Below, piece after piece: positions 34,710-42,882 of a stretch of DNA of 64,000 nucleotides; the first letter of the stretch is position 1, and the number at the start of each line of letters is the position of its first letter. The stretch comes from Candidatus Fermentithermobacillus carboniphilus (GTDB lineage Bacteria > Bacillota > Sulfobacillia > Fermentithermobacillales > Fermentithermobacillaceae). The notes under the pieces were generated by a model. That model ran no database searches and was not told the DNA's origin. It saw only the letters and a program-made list of their open reading frames with translations. The translations under genes were made by a program, and so were the position numbers. The stretch is from positions 2,230,517 to 2,294,516 of the forward strand of contig CP062796.1 of NCBI GenBank assembly GCA_018208355.1, written 5' to 3'.

Positions 34710-35534
34710 GTGGCCCTGTCCTTCGAGAAGTACCTGAGAACTCAGAAAATGCCCCACATCTGGTGCCCGGGTTGCGGTCATGGGATTGTCACCCAGGCGA
34801 TAATCAGGGCTATCGACGAGCTCGGACTGAATACCGAAAAGATCGCGATAGTCTCGGGTATAGGTTGTTCCTCACGGGCTCCCGGTTACCTGAACTTCGA
34901 TACGCTTCACACTACACACGGACGGGCCATAGCCTTTGCTACAGGAATCAAGATGGCGCGTCCGGAGCTCAAAGTGATAGTCATCACGGGTGACGGAGAT
35001 GCAGCAGCCATAGGGGGTAACCACCTGATACACGCCGCGAGAAGGAATATCGGCCTTACGGTTGTATGCTTCGACAACAACATCTACGGCATGACTTCTG
35101 GGCAGTACTCCCCGCTGACTCCCGTAGGCAGCTTCGCGTCCACGGCACCTTATGGCATGCTCGAAAGACCGTTCGACCTGTGTGAACTGGTGGTCGGCGC
35201 CGGCGGGACATTCGCTGCCAGAAGCACTACTTATCACGCCAGGCACCTCGTCAACGTGATCAAGGAAGCGCTCACCCATAACGGGTTCAGTTTCGTGGAT
35301 GCCCTTTCGCAGTGTCCGACGTACTACGGGAGACGCAATAAGCTAAGGACGCCCCTTGACATGATGAACTGGTTCAGAGATCACGCTGTGCCCGTGTCGA
35401 CGTGGGAGAAAATGCCTCCCGAGGAAAGAGAGGGCAAGTTCCCCATAGGCGTGATCAAGAAAGTCGATGCGCCCGAGTTCTCGGAAGTGTACTCGGGGCT
35501 CATCGAGAAGGTTCGGGAAAGGGGTGACGAGTGA
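34710..35534 (+). CDS. korB: 2-oxoacid:ferredoxin oxidoreductase, beta (TPP) subunit
   Basis: A 274-residue subunit that binds thiamine diphosphate and a [4Fe-4S] cluster. It has HIWCPGCGHGIV near the N-terminus, GIGCSSR, the TPP motif GDGDAAAIGGNHLIHAARRN and the magnesium-loop region DNNIYGMTSGQYSPLTP. GTG 34710 follows AAGGAGGCGG, 1 nt after korA stops. It overlaps korC by one base. Confidence 0.94.
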   Translation: MALSFEKYLRTQKMPHIWCPGCGHGIVTQAIIRAIDELGLNTEKIAIVSGIGCSSRAPGYLNFDTLHTTHGRAIAFATGIKMARPELKVIVITGDGDAAAIGGNHLIHAARRNIGLTVVCFDNNIYGMTSGQYSPLTPVGSFASTAPYGMLERPFDLCELVVGAGGTFAARSTTYHARHLVNVIKEALTHNGFSFVDALSQCPTYYGRRNKLRTPLDMMNWFRDHAVPVSTWEKMPPEEREGKFPIGVIKKVDAPEFSEVYSGLIEKVRERGDE

Positions 35535-36088
35535 TGCGGAAAGAATTTCGCCTGGCGGGAGAGGGCGGTCAGGGCCTGATTACCGCCGCGATAATACTGG
35601 CCGAAGCCTGCGCGGAGCACACAGACCTCAACGCCGTGCAGACTCAGTCCTACGGGCCGGAATCCAGAGGAGGTGCTTCCAGGGCCGACGTCATTATAGC
35701 TGACGAGGATATCGATTACCCGGAAATCAAGCGCCCCGAAGCGCTCTTAGTCATGGCTCAGGAAGCATCCGACTTATACGTGCCTGGTGTTGCAGATGGA
35801 GGGACGGTGATAGTTGATACCACTTACGTAAAGTCCGTACCCGCGGTGAATGCCCGTATAATCCGCTACCCTATCAGCGAAAAAGCCAGAGAACTAGGTA
35901 GGGAGATCGTCGCCAATATGGTGGCTCTGGGTCTTCTGGTGGGCGTCACAAAGGTCGTCCCCGAAGACGCGGTTGTCGCGGCGATCGTCGACAGAGTACC
36001 AAGAGGCACCGAGGACCTCAACAAGAAGGCGTTTTACGCCGGAATTGAGGCTGCCAAGGAACTTCAGTCTCGAGAGGAGGGGGATTAG
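35534..36088 (+). CDS. korC: 2-oxoacid:ferredoxin oxidoreductase, gamma subunit
   Basis: A 184-residue gamma subunit that holds the complex together and contacts the coenzyme A site. Hallmarks are LAGEGGQGLITAAIILAEA at the N-terminus and TQSYGPESRGGASRADV. ATG 35534 lies about 9 nt after AAAGGGG; GTG 35531 is a close alternative. It completes korDABC, which oxidises a 2-oxoacid and CoA to acyl-CoA, CO2 and reduced ferredoxin. Confidence 0.93.
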   Translation: MRKEFRLAGEGGQGLITAAIILAEACAEHTDLNAVQTQSYGPESRGGASRADVIIADEDIDYPEIKRPEALLVMAQEASDLYVPGVADGGTVIVDTTYVKSVPAVNARIIRYPISEKARELGREIVANMVALGLLVGVTKVVPEDAVVAAIVDRVPRGTEDLNKKAFYAGIEAAKELQSREEGD

Positions 36089-36204
36089 CCTGGGGTTTGG
36101 GGCATCGCGCCCTAAATTGACTCCAAAAAGCCACTTTGCCGAAAGGTGCCAGCAGGTCTTTATCGGATGAGTATCACCCAACAATAGTTGAAGGAGGATG
36201 TCAA

Positions 36205-37458
36205 ATGGCAGAAAAAACTCTGAATCCTTTCGAGATCTGTCAGCAACAGATCAAGAGAGCATGTGACCAGCTGGGGGTCGAGCCCGCAGCCTACGATATG
36301 CTGAAGCAGCCGGAAAGGGTAATCGAAGTATCTTTCCCCGTCGAGATGGATGACGGTTCCGTCAAGGTGTTTACCGGATGGCGTTCCCAGCACTCGACGG
36401 CTCTGGGACCCGCCAAAGGAGGACTCCGTTTCCATCCCGACACCAACTTCGACGAAGTCCGCGCTCTGTCCATGTGGATGACGTTCAAGTGCTCGGTGGT
36501 AGGGATTCCGTACGGTGGCGGCAAGGGCGCCGTTAAGTGCAACCCCAAGGAACTGTCCCAGAAGGAACTGGAGAGAGTGGCCCGCGGGTTCATTAGGGCG
36601 GTCGGAGATTTCATAGGACCTCTCAAGGACATCCCGGCTCCCGACGTTTACACCAACGCGCAGATAATGGCCTGGATGTATGATGAATACTCGATCATGA
36701 AAGGATTCAACAACCCCGGCCTCATCACGGGCAAGCCCGTGGAGATCGGTGGATCCCTCGGGCGTAACACGGCTACCGCTCGGGGTTGCACTTTCGTCGT
36801 CCGCGAGGCCGCTAAAAAGATCGGGCTCGACCTCAAGGGAGCTACTTATGCTGTCAACGGCTTCGGGAACGCCGGCTCTTTCTCTGCCTTCTACATGAAG
36901 GAATTCGGCGCCAAACTGGTCGCGTGCAACGACTCGAAGGGCGGGGCCTACAATCCGGAAGGGATGGATCCCGTCGCGGTCAACGAGTGGAAGAAAGAAC
37001 ACGGCACAGTCAAGGGGTTCCCGGGCTCCAGAGACATTACAACCGCTGAACTCTACGCGCTCCCGGTTGACGTGATCATCCCGGCGGCTCTGGAGAATAC
37101 CATCACGTCGGATATCGCCCCCAACGTCAAGGCGAAAATCATCGCCGAGGCGGCCAACGGACCCACCACGCCTGAGGCCGACGAGATCCTCAACAAGAGG
37201 GGCGTCATGGTCCTGCCGGATATCCTCGCATCGGCTGGCGGTGTGACTGTATCCTATTTTGAATGGGTACAGAATCTCCAGAACTTCTACTGGACCGCGG
37301 AGGAAGTCAACCAGCGGCTCGAGAAAATAATGGTCAGCGCCTTCGAGGACGTATATGCCATGCACCTTGACAAGAAGGTATCAATGAGAGAGGCTGCCTT
37401 CCTGGTTGCAGTCAAGAGGGTAGTCGATGCCATGAGGCTCCGGGGCTGGCTGTCCTGA
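36205..37458 (+). CDS. gdhA: Glutamate dehydrogenase
   Basis: A 417-residue enzyme interconverting glutamate with 2-oxoglutarate and ammonia. The substrate-binding N-terminal half has GPAKGGLRFHPD and IPYGGGKGAVKCNPKELS with catalytic lysines. The nucleotide-binding half has the Rossmann motif VNGFGNAGSF and IIAEAANGPTTPEAD. ATG 36205 follows GAAGGAGG; an upstream in-frame extension has no such site. It is 116 bp after korC and feeds the kor complex. Coenzyme preference cannot be set by eye. Confidence 0.96.
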   Translation: MAEKTLNPFEICQQQIKRACDQLGVEPAAYDMLKQPERVIEVSFPVEMDDGSVKVFTGWRSQHSTALGPAKGGLRFHPDTNFDEVRALSMWMTFKCSVVGIPYGGGKGAVKCNPKELSQKELERVARGFIRAVGDFIGPLKDIPAPDVYTNAQIMAWMYDEYSIMKGFNNPGLITGKPVEIGGSLGRNTATARGCTFVVREAAKKIGLDLKGATYAVNGFGNAGSFSAFYMKEFGAKLVACNDSKGGAYNPEGMDPVAVNEWKKEHGTVKGFPGSRDITTAELYALPVDVIIPAALENTITSDIAPNVKAKIIAEAANGPTTPEADEILNKRGVMVLPDILASAGGVTVSYFEWVQNLQNFYWTAEEVNQRLEKIMVSAFEDVYAMHLDKKVSMREAAFLVAVKRVVDAMRLRGWLS

Positions 37459-37508
37459 GAGACTGATTTTGAACGGATAGACTATACTTGATTTCCGGCA
37501 CGTCGTTC

Positions 37509-37538
37509 GGGGCCTACCCTCGCCCGGGGGTAGGCCCC
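37509..37538 (+). other. Strong hairpin between gdhA and mcm
   Basis: GGGGCCTACCC (37509-37519) pairs perfectly with GGGTAGGCCCC (37528-37538), 11 bp around an 8-nt loop. No T run follows, so it is not a standard terminator. It may protect the gdhA 3' end or pause transcription. Confidence 0.6.
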
Positions 37539-37564
37539 TGCCGAGAGAAAGGGGGCAAGTGAAA

Positions 37565-39247
37565 GTGGCCTGCGACAAGGATGACTTGATTCGTATTGGA
37601 GAAGCCAGGGAAAAATGGGAGAAAGGCTCCTTGGCCAAAGTCATAGACAGGTTTCCGGAGCGCAAAAAGGAGTTCAAAACCGACTCCGGCATAACCGTCG
37701 AGAGGCTCTATACCCCGGAGAACCTGAAAGAATGGGATTACCTTTCCAAATTGGGTTTTCCGGGCGAGTACCCCTATACGCGCGGAGTTCAGCCCACCAT
37801 GTACAGGGGTCGTCTCTGGACAATGAGGCAGTACGCAGGATTCGGGACGGCTCAGGAAACCAACGCGAGGTTCAGGTTCCTGCTGGAACAGGGTCAAACA
37901 GGGCTTTCTGTGGCATTCGACCTTCCTACGCAGGTCGGATACGATTCCGACCATCCCCTGGCCGAAGGTGAAGTGGGACGCGTCGGGGTCGCCATCGACT
38001 CCTTGGAAGATATGGAGACGGTCTTCGACGGGATCCCTCTGGACAAGGTATCGACGTCGATGACGATCAACGCTCCCGCCGCCATCCTCTTGGCCATGTA
38101 CCAAGCCGTGGGAGAGAAGCAGGGAGTGCCGGCGGAAAAACTCAATGGAACCGTCCAGAACGACATCCTCAAGGAGTACGTAGCCAGAGGCACCTACATA
38201 TTTCCGCCCGGCCCCTCGATGCGGCTCGTCACGGACATCTTCGAGTATTGTTCGCGGGTGATACCTGACTGGAACACCATATCCATTAGCGGTTACCATA
38301 TAAGGGAAGCCGGTGCCACCGCCGTGCAGGAAGTGGCCTTCACTCTCGCCGACGGGATAGCATATGTCCAGGCAGCCCTGGAGAAGGGGCTTGACGTAGA
38401 CGCTTTTGCGGGAAGACTCTCGTTCTTCTTCGCGAGCCAGATAAACTTCTTCGAGGAAATCGCCAAATTCCGGGCCGCAAGAAGGCTTTGGGCCAGGATA
38501 ATGAGAGAACGGTTTAATGCTAAGAATCCGAAATCCTGGATGCTGAGATTCCACACGCAGACGGCTGGTTCCTCACTCACGGCTCAGCAGCCAGACAACA
38601 ACATCGTGAGGACCACGCTTGAGGCGCTCGCGGCTGTGCTCGGCGGGACCCAGTCTCTCCACACCAACTCAAGGGACGAGGCGCTTTCATTGCCTACTGA
38701 GGATTCTGTGAGGATCGCCCTCAGGACGCAGCAGATAATCGCCTACGAATCCGGTGTGGCGGATACCATCGATCCTCTGGCCGGAAGCTATTTCATCGAG
38801 AGCCTGACTGACGAGATCGAGGCCAAGGTAGAAGAATACCTCAAGAAGATAGACGACATGGGAGGAGCAGTCAGGGCGATCGAGCGAGGGTATGTCCAGA
38901 GGGAGATTCAGGAAAGCGCTTACCGGTACCAGAAAGCAGTGGAATCCAAGGAAAAGATGGTAGTTGGGCTCAATTGCTTCGAAATCAAGGAAGAACCTCC
39001 TAAGGGACTTCTCAGAGTCAACCCGGAGATCGCCGAAACGCAGAAAGAGAGGCTGAAAAACCTCAGGAGAAGGCGAGACGGAAGAGCAGTGGCTTCGGCC
39101 CTCAAGAGCGTCGAGGCTGCCGCGCGGGGCAACGACAACCTGGTTCCGCCCATCCTGGAAGCTGTAAAGGCTTATGCAACTATAGGCGAAATATGCGACG
39201 TCTTGAGAAACGTGTTCGGAGTCTACCGTCCCGGTTCGGACATCTAG
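37565..39247 (+). CDS. mcmA1: Methylmalonyl-CoA mutase, catalytic (large) subunit
   Basis: A 560-residue TIM-barrel subunit that interconverts succinyl-CoA and methylmalonyl-CoA. Motifs include [22 protein letters not shown], with the tyrosine typical of methylmalonyl-CoA mutase, and [17 protein letters not shown], with the arginine that contacts the carboxylate. These favour a methylmalonyl-type over an isobutyryl-type mutase. The cobalamin-binding domain is not fused and no small subunit gene follows, so a partner must lie elsewhere. GTG 37565 is 9 nt after GGGGG; GTG 37559 is too close. Confidence 0.92.
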   Translation: MACDKDDLIRIGEAREKWEKGSLAKVIDRFPERKKEFKTDSGITVERLYTPENLKEWDYLSKLGFPGEYPYTRGVQPTMYRGRLWTMRQYAGFGTAQETNARFRFLLEQGQTGLSVAFDLPTQVGYDSDHPLAEGEVGRVGVAIDSLEDMETVFDGIPLDKVSTSMTINAPAAILLAMYQAVGEKQGVPAEKLNGTVQNDILKEYVARGTYIFPPGPSMRLVTDIFEYCSRVIPDWNTISISGYHIREAGATAVQEVAFTLADGIAYVQAALEKGLDVDAFAGRLSFFFASQINFFEEIAKFRAARRLWARIMRERFNAKNPKSWMLRFHTQTAGSSLTAQQPDNNIVRTTLEALAAVLGGTQSLHTNSRDEALSLPTEDSVRIALRTQQIIAYESGVADTIDPLAGSYFIESLTDEIEAKVEEYLKKIDDMGGAVRAIERGYVQREIQESAYRYQKAVESKEKMVVGLNCFEIKEEPPKGLLRVNPEIAETQKERLKNLRRRRDGRAVASALKSVEAAARGNDNLVPPILEAVKAYATIGEICDVLRNVFGVYRPGSDI

Positions 39248-39287
39248 AGGATCCAGGCAAATACTCATGTCGAAAGGGTGAACTTGG

Positions 39288-39686
39288 GTGTTGAAGAGAA
39301 TTCACCACCTCGGGATAGCGGTCAAAGACCTGGAACTTGCGAAGAAGACTCTTGAAGATGCCCTGGGCCTTGTTACCTCAGCGGTGGAGGAAGTTCCTAC
39401 CCAGAAGGTGCGCGTGGCCTTTGTTCCGGTGGGCGAGAGCAGGCTTGAACTCTTGGAGCCTACTCAAGAGGACAGCACGGTTCAGAAATTCCTCGAAACG
39501 CGGGGAGAAGGATTTCACCACATAGCTTTCGAGACGGATGACCTCGAGGCAGATCTCAAGAAAGCCGAAAGTCATGGTTTGAGGCTCATCGATAAGGAGC
39601 CGAGGCCGGGAGCCCACGGGACCAAAGTGGCTTTCATCCACCCCAAGAGCACCTTCGGACTTCTCATCGAGCTTGTTCAGGAATAA
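39288..39686 (+). CDS. mce: Methylmalonyl-CoA epimerase
   Basis: A 132-residue glyoxalase-fold enzyme that interconverts the 2R and 2S isomers of methylmalonyl-CoA. Metal ligands fit the family: His in RIHHLGIAVKD, His in GEGFHHIAFETDD and Glu in FGLLIELVQ. GTG 39288 follows AAAGGGTG, 40 bp after mcm, consistent with one pathway. A hairpin follows the gene. Confidence 0.94.
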   Translation: MLKRIHHLGIAVKDLELAKKTLEDALGLVTSAVEEVPTQKVRVAFVPVGESRLELLEPTQEDSTVQKFLETRGEGFHHIAFETDDLEADLKKAESHGLRLIDKEPRPGAHGTKVAFIHPKSTFGLLIELVQE

Positions 39687-39711
39687 AAAGCATTTGAAAT
39701 ATGTATCCGCT

Positions 39712-39753
39712 AGGGCCTCCTTCCGGCAGCACAAGACGGATCGGAGGCCCTTT
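39712..39753 (+). terminator. Probable terminator after mce
   Basis: AGGGCCTCC (39712-39720) pairs perfectly with GGAGGCCCT (39743-39751), with an inner CCG/CGG. Only TTT follows, so it is a weak intrinsic terminator. Confidence 0.5.
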
Positions 39754-39795
39754 GAGTAGAAACGATGCAAAGCAAAGGGGGCAGCCGGAGGTTCC

Positions 39796-40725
39796 ATGAT
39801 GGACTGTCACTGCCACATCCTGCCCCGGGAATTCGTGACAAACCTCGAGAAGTTCTCCCGGCTCGACGCGTATTTTGGGCTCCTCGCGACGACCAAGGGT
39901 TCAAGGTTTGTGACGGGGGAAGATCTTTTGCGCGATATGGCGGCATACCACGTCGATAGGGCCGTTGTGTTTGGATTTGCGTTTCGCGACACGGGAATAT
40001 GCCGGGATATTAACGATTATGTTGCCGGTATCTGCAGAGAAAACCCGGGAAAACTCGTGGGACTCGGCGTCCTGGACCCTGAAAGTCCCGGAGCCCTTGA
40101 GGAAGCGGAACGGTGTCTCGAACTCGGACTTTCGGGTTTTGGCGAGCTTTTCCCTGACGGTCACGGCTACTCTCTAGATTCGTACGGGTTCTTGAAACTT
40201 GCAGGGATTGCCAAAGACGCGGGCGTTCCCCTTCTCATCCACGTGAATGAGCAGGTGGGGCACGAGTACCCTGGTAAAGGTTTGCAGGGGCCCAGAGAGG
40301 CTTACAGGTTCTGCGTGCGGAATCCTGACGTGAAGGTGGTATTTGCGCACCTGGGGGGAGGGTTGCCATTCTTCTATTACATGCCAGAAGTTCGGGCGCT
40401 GGAAAATGTGTACTACGATACAGCGGCCCAGCCCTTCCTGTACGTTCCCGGGGTGTACCGGGGATTGAAGGAATCGGGAGCCCTTAGTAGGGTCATCCTC
40501 GGAACCGACTATCCCCTCCTCGGCTGGGAGAGGTATCTCCGTGACCTTTCCAAAGCCGGTCTTTCGTTCGATGATATAGATGGAGTTATCTCTCGGCACG
40601 GAGAGGAAGTATTTGGCGAGTTTTTCGAGACAAGCCGGGAAGGAAATCGGAAAGCGGGTCAGAATACAGTATTAGGGGAAGGAAAAGGGTCCACCGAAAT
40701 ACTGGAACAAGGGGGCTTTGAATAG
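39796..40725 (+). CDS. Amidohydrolase-family (TIM-barrel) metal-dependent hydrolase
   Basis: A 309-residue protein of the Amidohydro_2 type. The N-terminal metal motif DCHCHILP, a histidine in LLIHVNEQVGHEYP, HLGGGLPFF and the late aspartate in ILGTDYPLLGWERY outline the metal site. Related enzymes hydrolyse or decarboxylate small carboxylated compounds; the substrate is not evident. ATG 39796 or 39799 follows GGAGG. The last 30 residues are low in complexity and may be disordered. A small zinc-ribbon gene overlaps its stop. Confidence 0.8.
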   Translation: MMDCHCHILPREFVTNLEKFSRLDAYFGLLATTKGSRFVTGEDLLRDMAAYHVDRAVVFGFAFRDTGICRDINDYVAGICRENPGKLVGLGVLDPESPGALEEAERCLELGLSGFGELFPDGHGYSLDSYGFLKLAGIAKDAGVPLLIHVNEQVGHEYPGKGLQGPREAYRFCVRNPDVKVVFAHLGGGLPFFYYMPEVRALENVYYDTAAQPFLYVPGVYRGLKESGALSRVILGTDYPLLGWERYLRDLSKAGLSFDDIDGVISRHGEEVFGEFFETSREGNRKAGQNTVLGEGKGSTEILEQGGFE

Positions 40726-40916
40726 TGGAAAGGCCACCCAGGCTGGTTGAATACATCTGTCTGGCGTGTGGGGCCCAGGGTTTAGCTCAGCTCGAAGAGG
40801 ATGATTCCGAAGAGAGAAATAGAAGAGGCGGTCTCTCCTTGAGATGTCCCAAGTGCGGTAAATCCGTACTGTGCCTCGAGAGGGAGACCGCCTCACCTTT
40901 GCCTTGCAACTTATGA
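40725..40916 (+). CDS. Small putative zinc-ribbon protein
   Basis: A 63-residue protein with two CxxC pairs, CLACG and CPKCG, spaced as in a rubredoxin-like zinc knuckle, plus an extra C-terminal CLE. GTG 40725 overlaps the preceding stop, implying coupling. An 11-bp inverted repeat spans most of the gene (40825-40894). It was not recognised as a known family. The two cysteine pairs support coding, but the size leaves doubt. Confidence 0.5.
   Translation: MERPPRLVEYICLACGAQGLAQLEEDDSEERNRRGGLSLRCPKCGKSVLCLERETASPLPCNL
40825..40894 (+). repeat. 11-bp inverted repeat within the zinc-ribbon gene
   Basis: GAGGCGGTCTC (40825-40835) and GAGACCGCCTC (40884-40894) are perfect inverted copies 48 bp apart. 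They could form an RNA hairpin over the second CxxC codons. Confidence 0.5.
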
Positions 40917-40957
40917 CGTAGCACGATCTGGAAAGCTTGCCAGAGACTATTGGCCGG

Positions 40958-40990
40958 ACCGTCGCTCGGAAAGCGACGGTCTTTTGCTTT
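40958..40990 (+). terminator. Rho-independent terminator before the mra cluster
   Basis: ACCGTCGCT (40958-40966) pairs perfectly with AGCGACGGT (40972-40980), followed by CTTTTGCTTTT. It separates the catabolic genes from mraZ. Confidence 0.85.
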
Positions 40991-41015
40991 TGGGTTGAAA
41001 GTTTTCTAGAAAACC

Positions 41016-41044
41016 TTGAAAGCGGAAGAAGGATTTTCGATACT
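41016..41044 (+). promoter_or_regulatory. Promoter of the mraZ-led cell-wall cluster
   Basis: TTGAAA 41016-41021 and GATACT 41039-41044 are 17 bp apart, 42 bp before mraZ. Confidence 0.6.
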
Positions 41045-41065
41045 GATGGAGAATAGGGGCATTAA

Positions 41066-41089
41066 GTGGGGAGAAGTGGGGAACAGTGG
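41066..41089 (+). promoter_or_regulatory. MraZ-binding repeats (mraZ box)
   Basis: Three direct repeats with a 10-bp period, GTGGGG 41066-41071, GTGGGG 41076-41081 and GTGG 41086-41089, lie between the promoter and the mraZ start; the last includes the GTG start codon. MraZ is known to bind tandem GTGG-type repeats before its own gene. Confidence 0.65.
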
Positions 41090-41526
41090 CCCAGGGAAAC
41101 GGGTTCGTAGGCGAATACCAGCACAGTCTGGACAACAAGGGACGGCTGGCCCTGCCTGCAAAGTTCAGGGAGGCTCTCGGTCCCAGATTCATCGTTGCCC
41201 GGGGCCTAGACAAGTGTTTGTTCGTTTATGCGCCTTTTGAATGGGAACAGGTCGTCGAAAAGGTCAAAGCGATGCCCCTGAGCCAGCGGGATGCAAGGAA
41301 TTTTGCCAGGTATTTCCTATCGGGGGCTACCGAGGTTGAACCGGACAGGCAGGGACGGATCATTTTACCCCCTAATCTCCGTGAGTACGCAGGTCTGGTC
41401 AAGGACGTATATGTGCTGGGGGTAGGGACAAGGATCGAGATCTGGGATAAAGATACGTGGGATCGCATGAAGACGGATATCGAAGAGACCTTCTCGACGC
41501 TGGCCGAGAGTATCGCGGGGATATGA
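41086..41526 (+). CDS. mraZ: MraZ transcriptional regulator
   Basis: A 146-residue DNA-binding regulator with two SpoVT-AbrB-like repeats: GEYQHSLDNKGRLALPAKFRE and TEVEPDRQGRIILPPNLRE, each with the conserved DxxGR core. It controls the division and cell-wall cluster it heads. GTG 41086 follows GGGGAGAAGTGGGG, which is also the repeat region it should bind. It overlaps rsmH by 4 nt. Confidence 0.95.
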   Translation: MAQGNGFVGEYQHSLDNKGRLALPAKFREALGPRFIVARGLDKCLFVYAPFEWEQVVEKVKAMPLSQRDARNFARYFLSGATEVEPDRQGRIILPPNLREYAGLVKDVYVLGVGTRIEIWDKDTWDRMKTDIEETFSTLAESIAGI

Positions 41527-42434
41527 ATTCTTTGAGATTCCACGAACCGGTGATGGTCGAGAAAGTGCTATCCTACGTCCTCGGGATCCGGATGAACGTG
41601 TTTGTCGATTGCACTCTGGGAGACGGTGGGCATACGCTGGAGATCCTGAGGGCGACAAGGGATACGCTGGTGATCGGGATTGATATCGATAGGGAAGCTG
41701 TTGCCGCGGCCAGAGAGCGTCTTACATCGTCGGGTTTCCCGGGACGTGCGGTGGTGCTGAGAGAGGACTATAGGAACCTGCCGCACGTACTTGCCCGGCT
41801 CGGAGTTCCGCGGATAGACGCGGCTATCTTTGACCTTGGGGTGTCATCCAGACACCTCGATGATCCGGAGAGGGGTTTTACCTACAAAGGCGACGCCCCT
41901 CTGGACATGAGGATGAACCCGGATAGCCCCAAAACTGCTCGGGATATCATCATGAACTCGAGCGAAGCGGAGCTTGAAAGAATCATAAGGGAGTACGGCG
42001 AGGAGAGGTTTTCGCAGAAGATCGCAAGAGCTATAGTTGAGCGGAGGTCCGTAAAACCTATCGAAACCGCCTCTGATTTAGTAGAGGTGATCTTGAAGGC
42101 GATTCCCGGACGGTTTCGTGGAGGGAGACTGCATCCCGCAAGACGGACTTTCCAGGCGCTACGGATCGCTACCAACGACGAAATCTCGAAACTTGGAAAT
42201 TCCCTGCAAAACGCGTTTTATCTTCTCAATCCGGCCGGTAAGCTGATGGTGATCTCGTATCACTCGCTTGAAGACAGGGTAGTGAAGGGTCTGTTCCGGG
42301 AGCTGGAAAAAACGGGAAACGCACGAGTCCTGACGAAAAAGCCTGACCGGCCCAGCGAAGCGGAAGTTGCGAGAAACCCACGTTCTCGCAGCGCCAAGAT
42401 GAGGGTTATTGAGAGAAGGGATCTTTCATGGTGA
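41523..42434 (+). CDS. rsmH: 16S rRNA (cytosine-1402-N4)-methyltransferase
   Basis: A 303-residue SAM-dependent enzyme that methylates C1402 of 16S rRNA. It has FHEPVMVEKVL at the N-terminus, the SAM motif VDCTLGDGGHTLEIL, DLGVSSRHLDDPERGFTY and the late ISYHSLEDRVVK. ATG 41523 overlaps the mraZ stop (ATGA), so a longer open frame back to 41457 is not needed. Overlaps ftsL by 7 nt. Confidence 0.96.
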   Translation: MNSLRFHEPVMVEKVLSYVLGIRMNVFVDCTLGDGGHTLEILRATRDTLVIGIDIDREAVAAARERLTSSGFPGRAVVLREDYRNLPHVLARLGVPRIDAAIFDLGVSSRHLDDPERGFTYKGDAPLDMRMNPDSPKTARDIIMNSSEAELERIIREYGEERFSQKIARAIVERRSVKPIETASDLVEVILKAIPGRFRGGRLHPARRTFQALRIATNDEISKLGNSLQNAFYLLNPAGKLMVISYHSLEDRVVKGLFRELEKTGNARVLTKKPDRPSEAEVARNPRSRSAKMRVIERRDLSW

Positions 42435-42856
42435 GGAATGCCGAAGCAGGTTCAAGGAAAGTCCTACCGCTTGAGGTTTTTGGACTCATATACTTGGCAA
42501 TTCTGGTGACTGCTGGCGTCTTGCTCGTTTGGCAGCCGGCTCGGACTGCTCAGATGAACGAGGAGATCAACCGCCTAGAGGCCCAGCTGCAGGATCTGAA
42601 GATGCGCAACGAGGACCTAAAAAAGAAAGTTGCCATGCTTGAATCTCTGAGCTACGTTGAGCAGGAGGCCAGGGGCCGCCTGGGAATGGTCGATCCCAAA
42701 GAAGTCAAGGTTCTTGCGCTTGTTGAGGACATGCCCGAGGCTACCACCGCTGCCGTGGACAAAAAGGACCAGGAAAAATCCGGCATATTCTCGTTCCTCG
42801 CCCGCATAGCTGAGATCTTTGGAGCCAGAGAAGCCGTGGCGAAAGGCCGGCGGTAA
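42428..42856 (+). CDS. ftsL: Cell division protein FtsL
   Basis: A 142-residue bitopic membrane protein. A short cytosolic tail precedes a single span (about 15-35), followed by a leucine-zipper coiled coil (MNEEINRLEAQLQDLKMRN and on). The FtsL/DivIC end motif is EARGRLGMVDPKEV. The tail after residue 100 is variable. FtsL pairs with DivIC and FtsQ in the divisome. Its place between rsmH and a class B PBP is standard. Confidence 0.88.
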   Translation: MVRNAEAGSRKVLPLEVFGLIYLAILVTAGVLLVWQPARTAQMNEEINRLEAQLQDLKMRNEDLKKKVAMLESLSYVEQEARGRLGMVDPKEVKVLALVEDMPEATTAAVDKKDQEKSGIFSFLARIAEIFGAREAVAKGRR

Positions 42857-42882
42857 CCCTTGCCATCCGGAGAGAAAGGCCT

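Noticed and set aside
37509..37538. Intrinsic terminator of gdhA
   Set aside because: Very strong stem but no T run; listed only as a hairpin.
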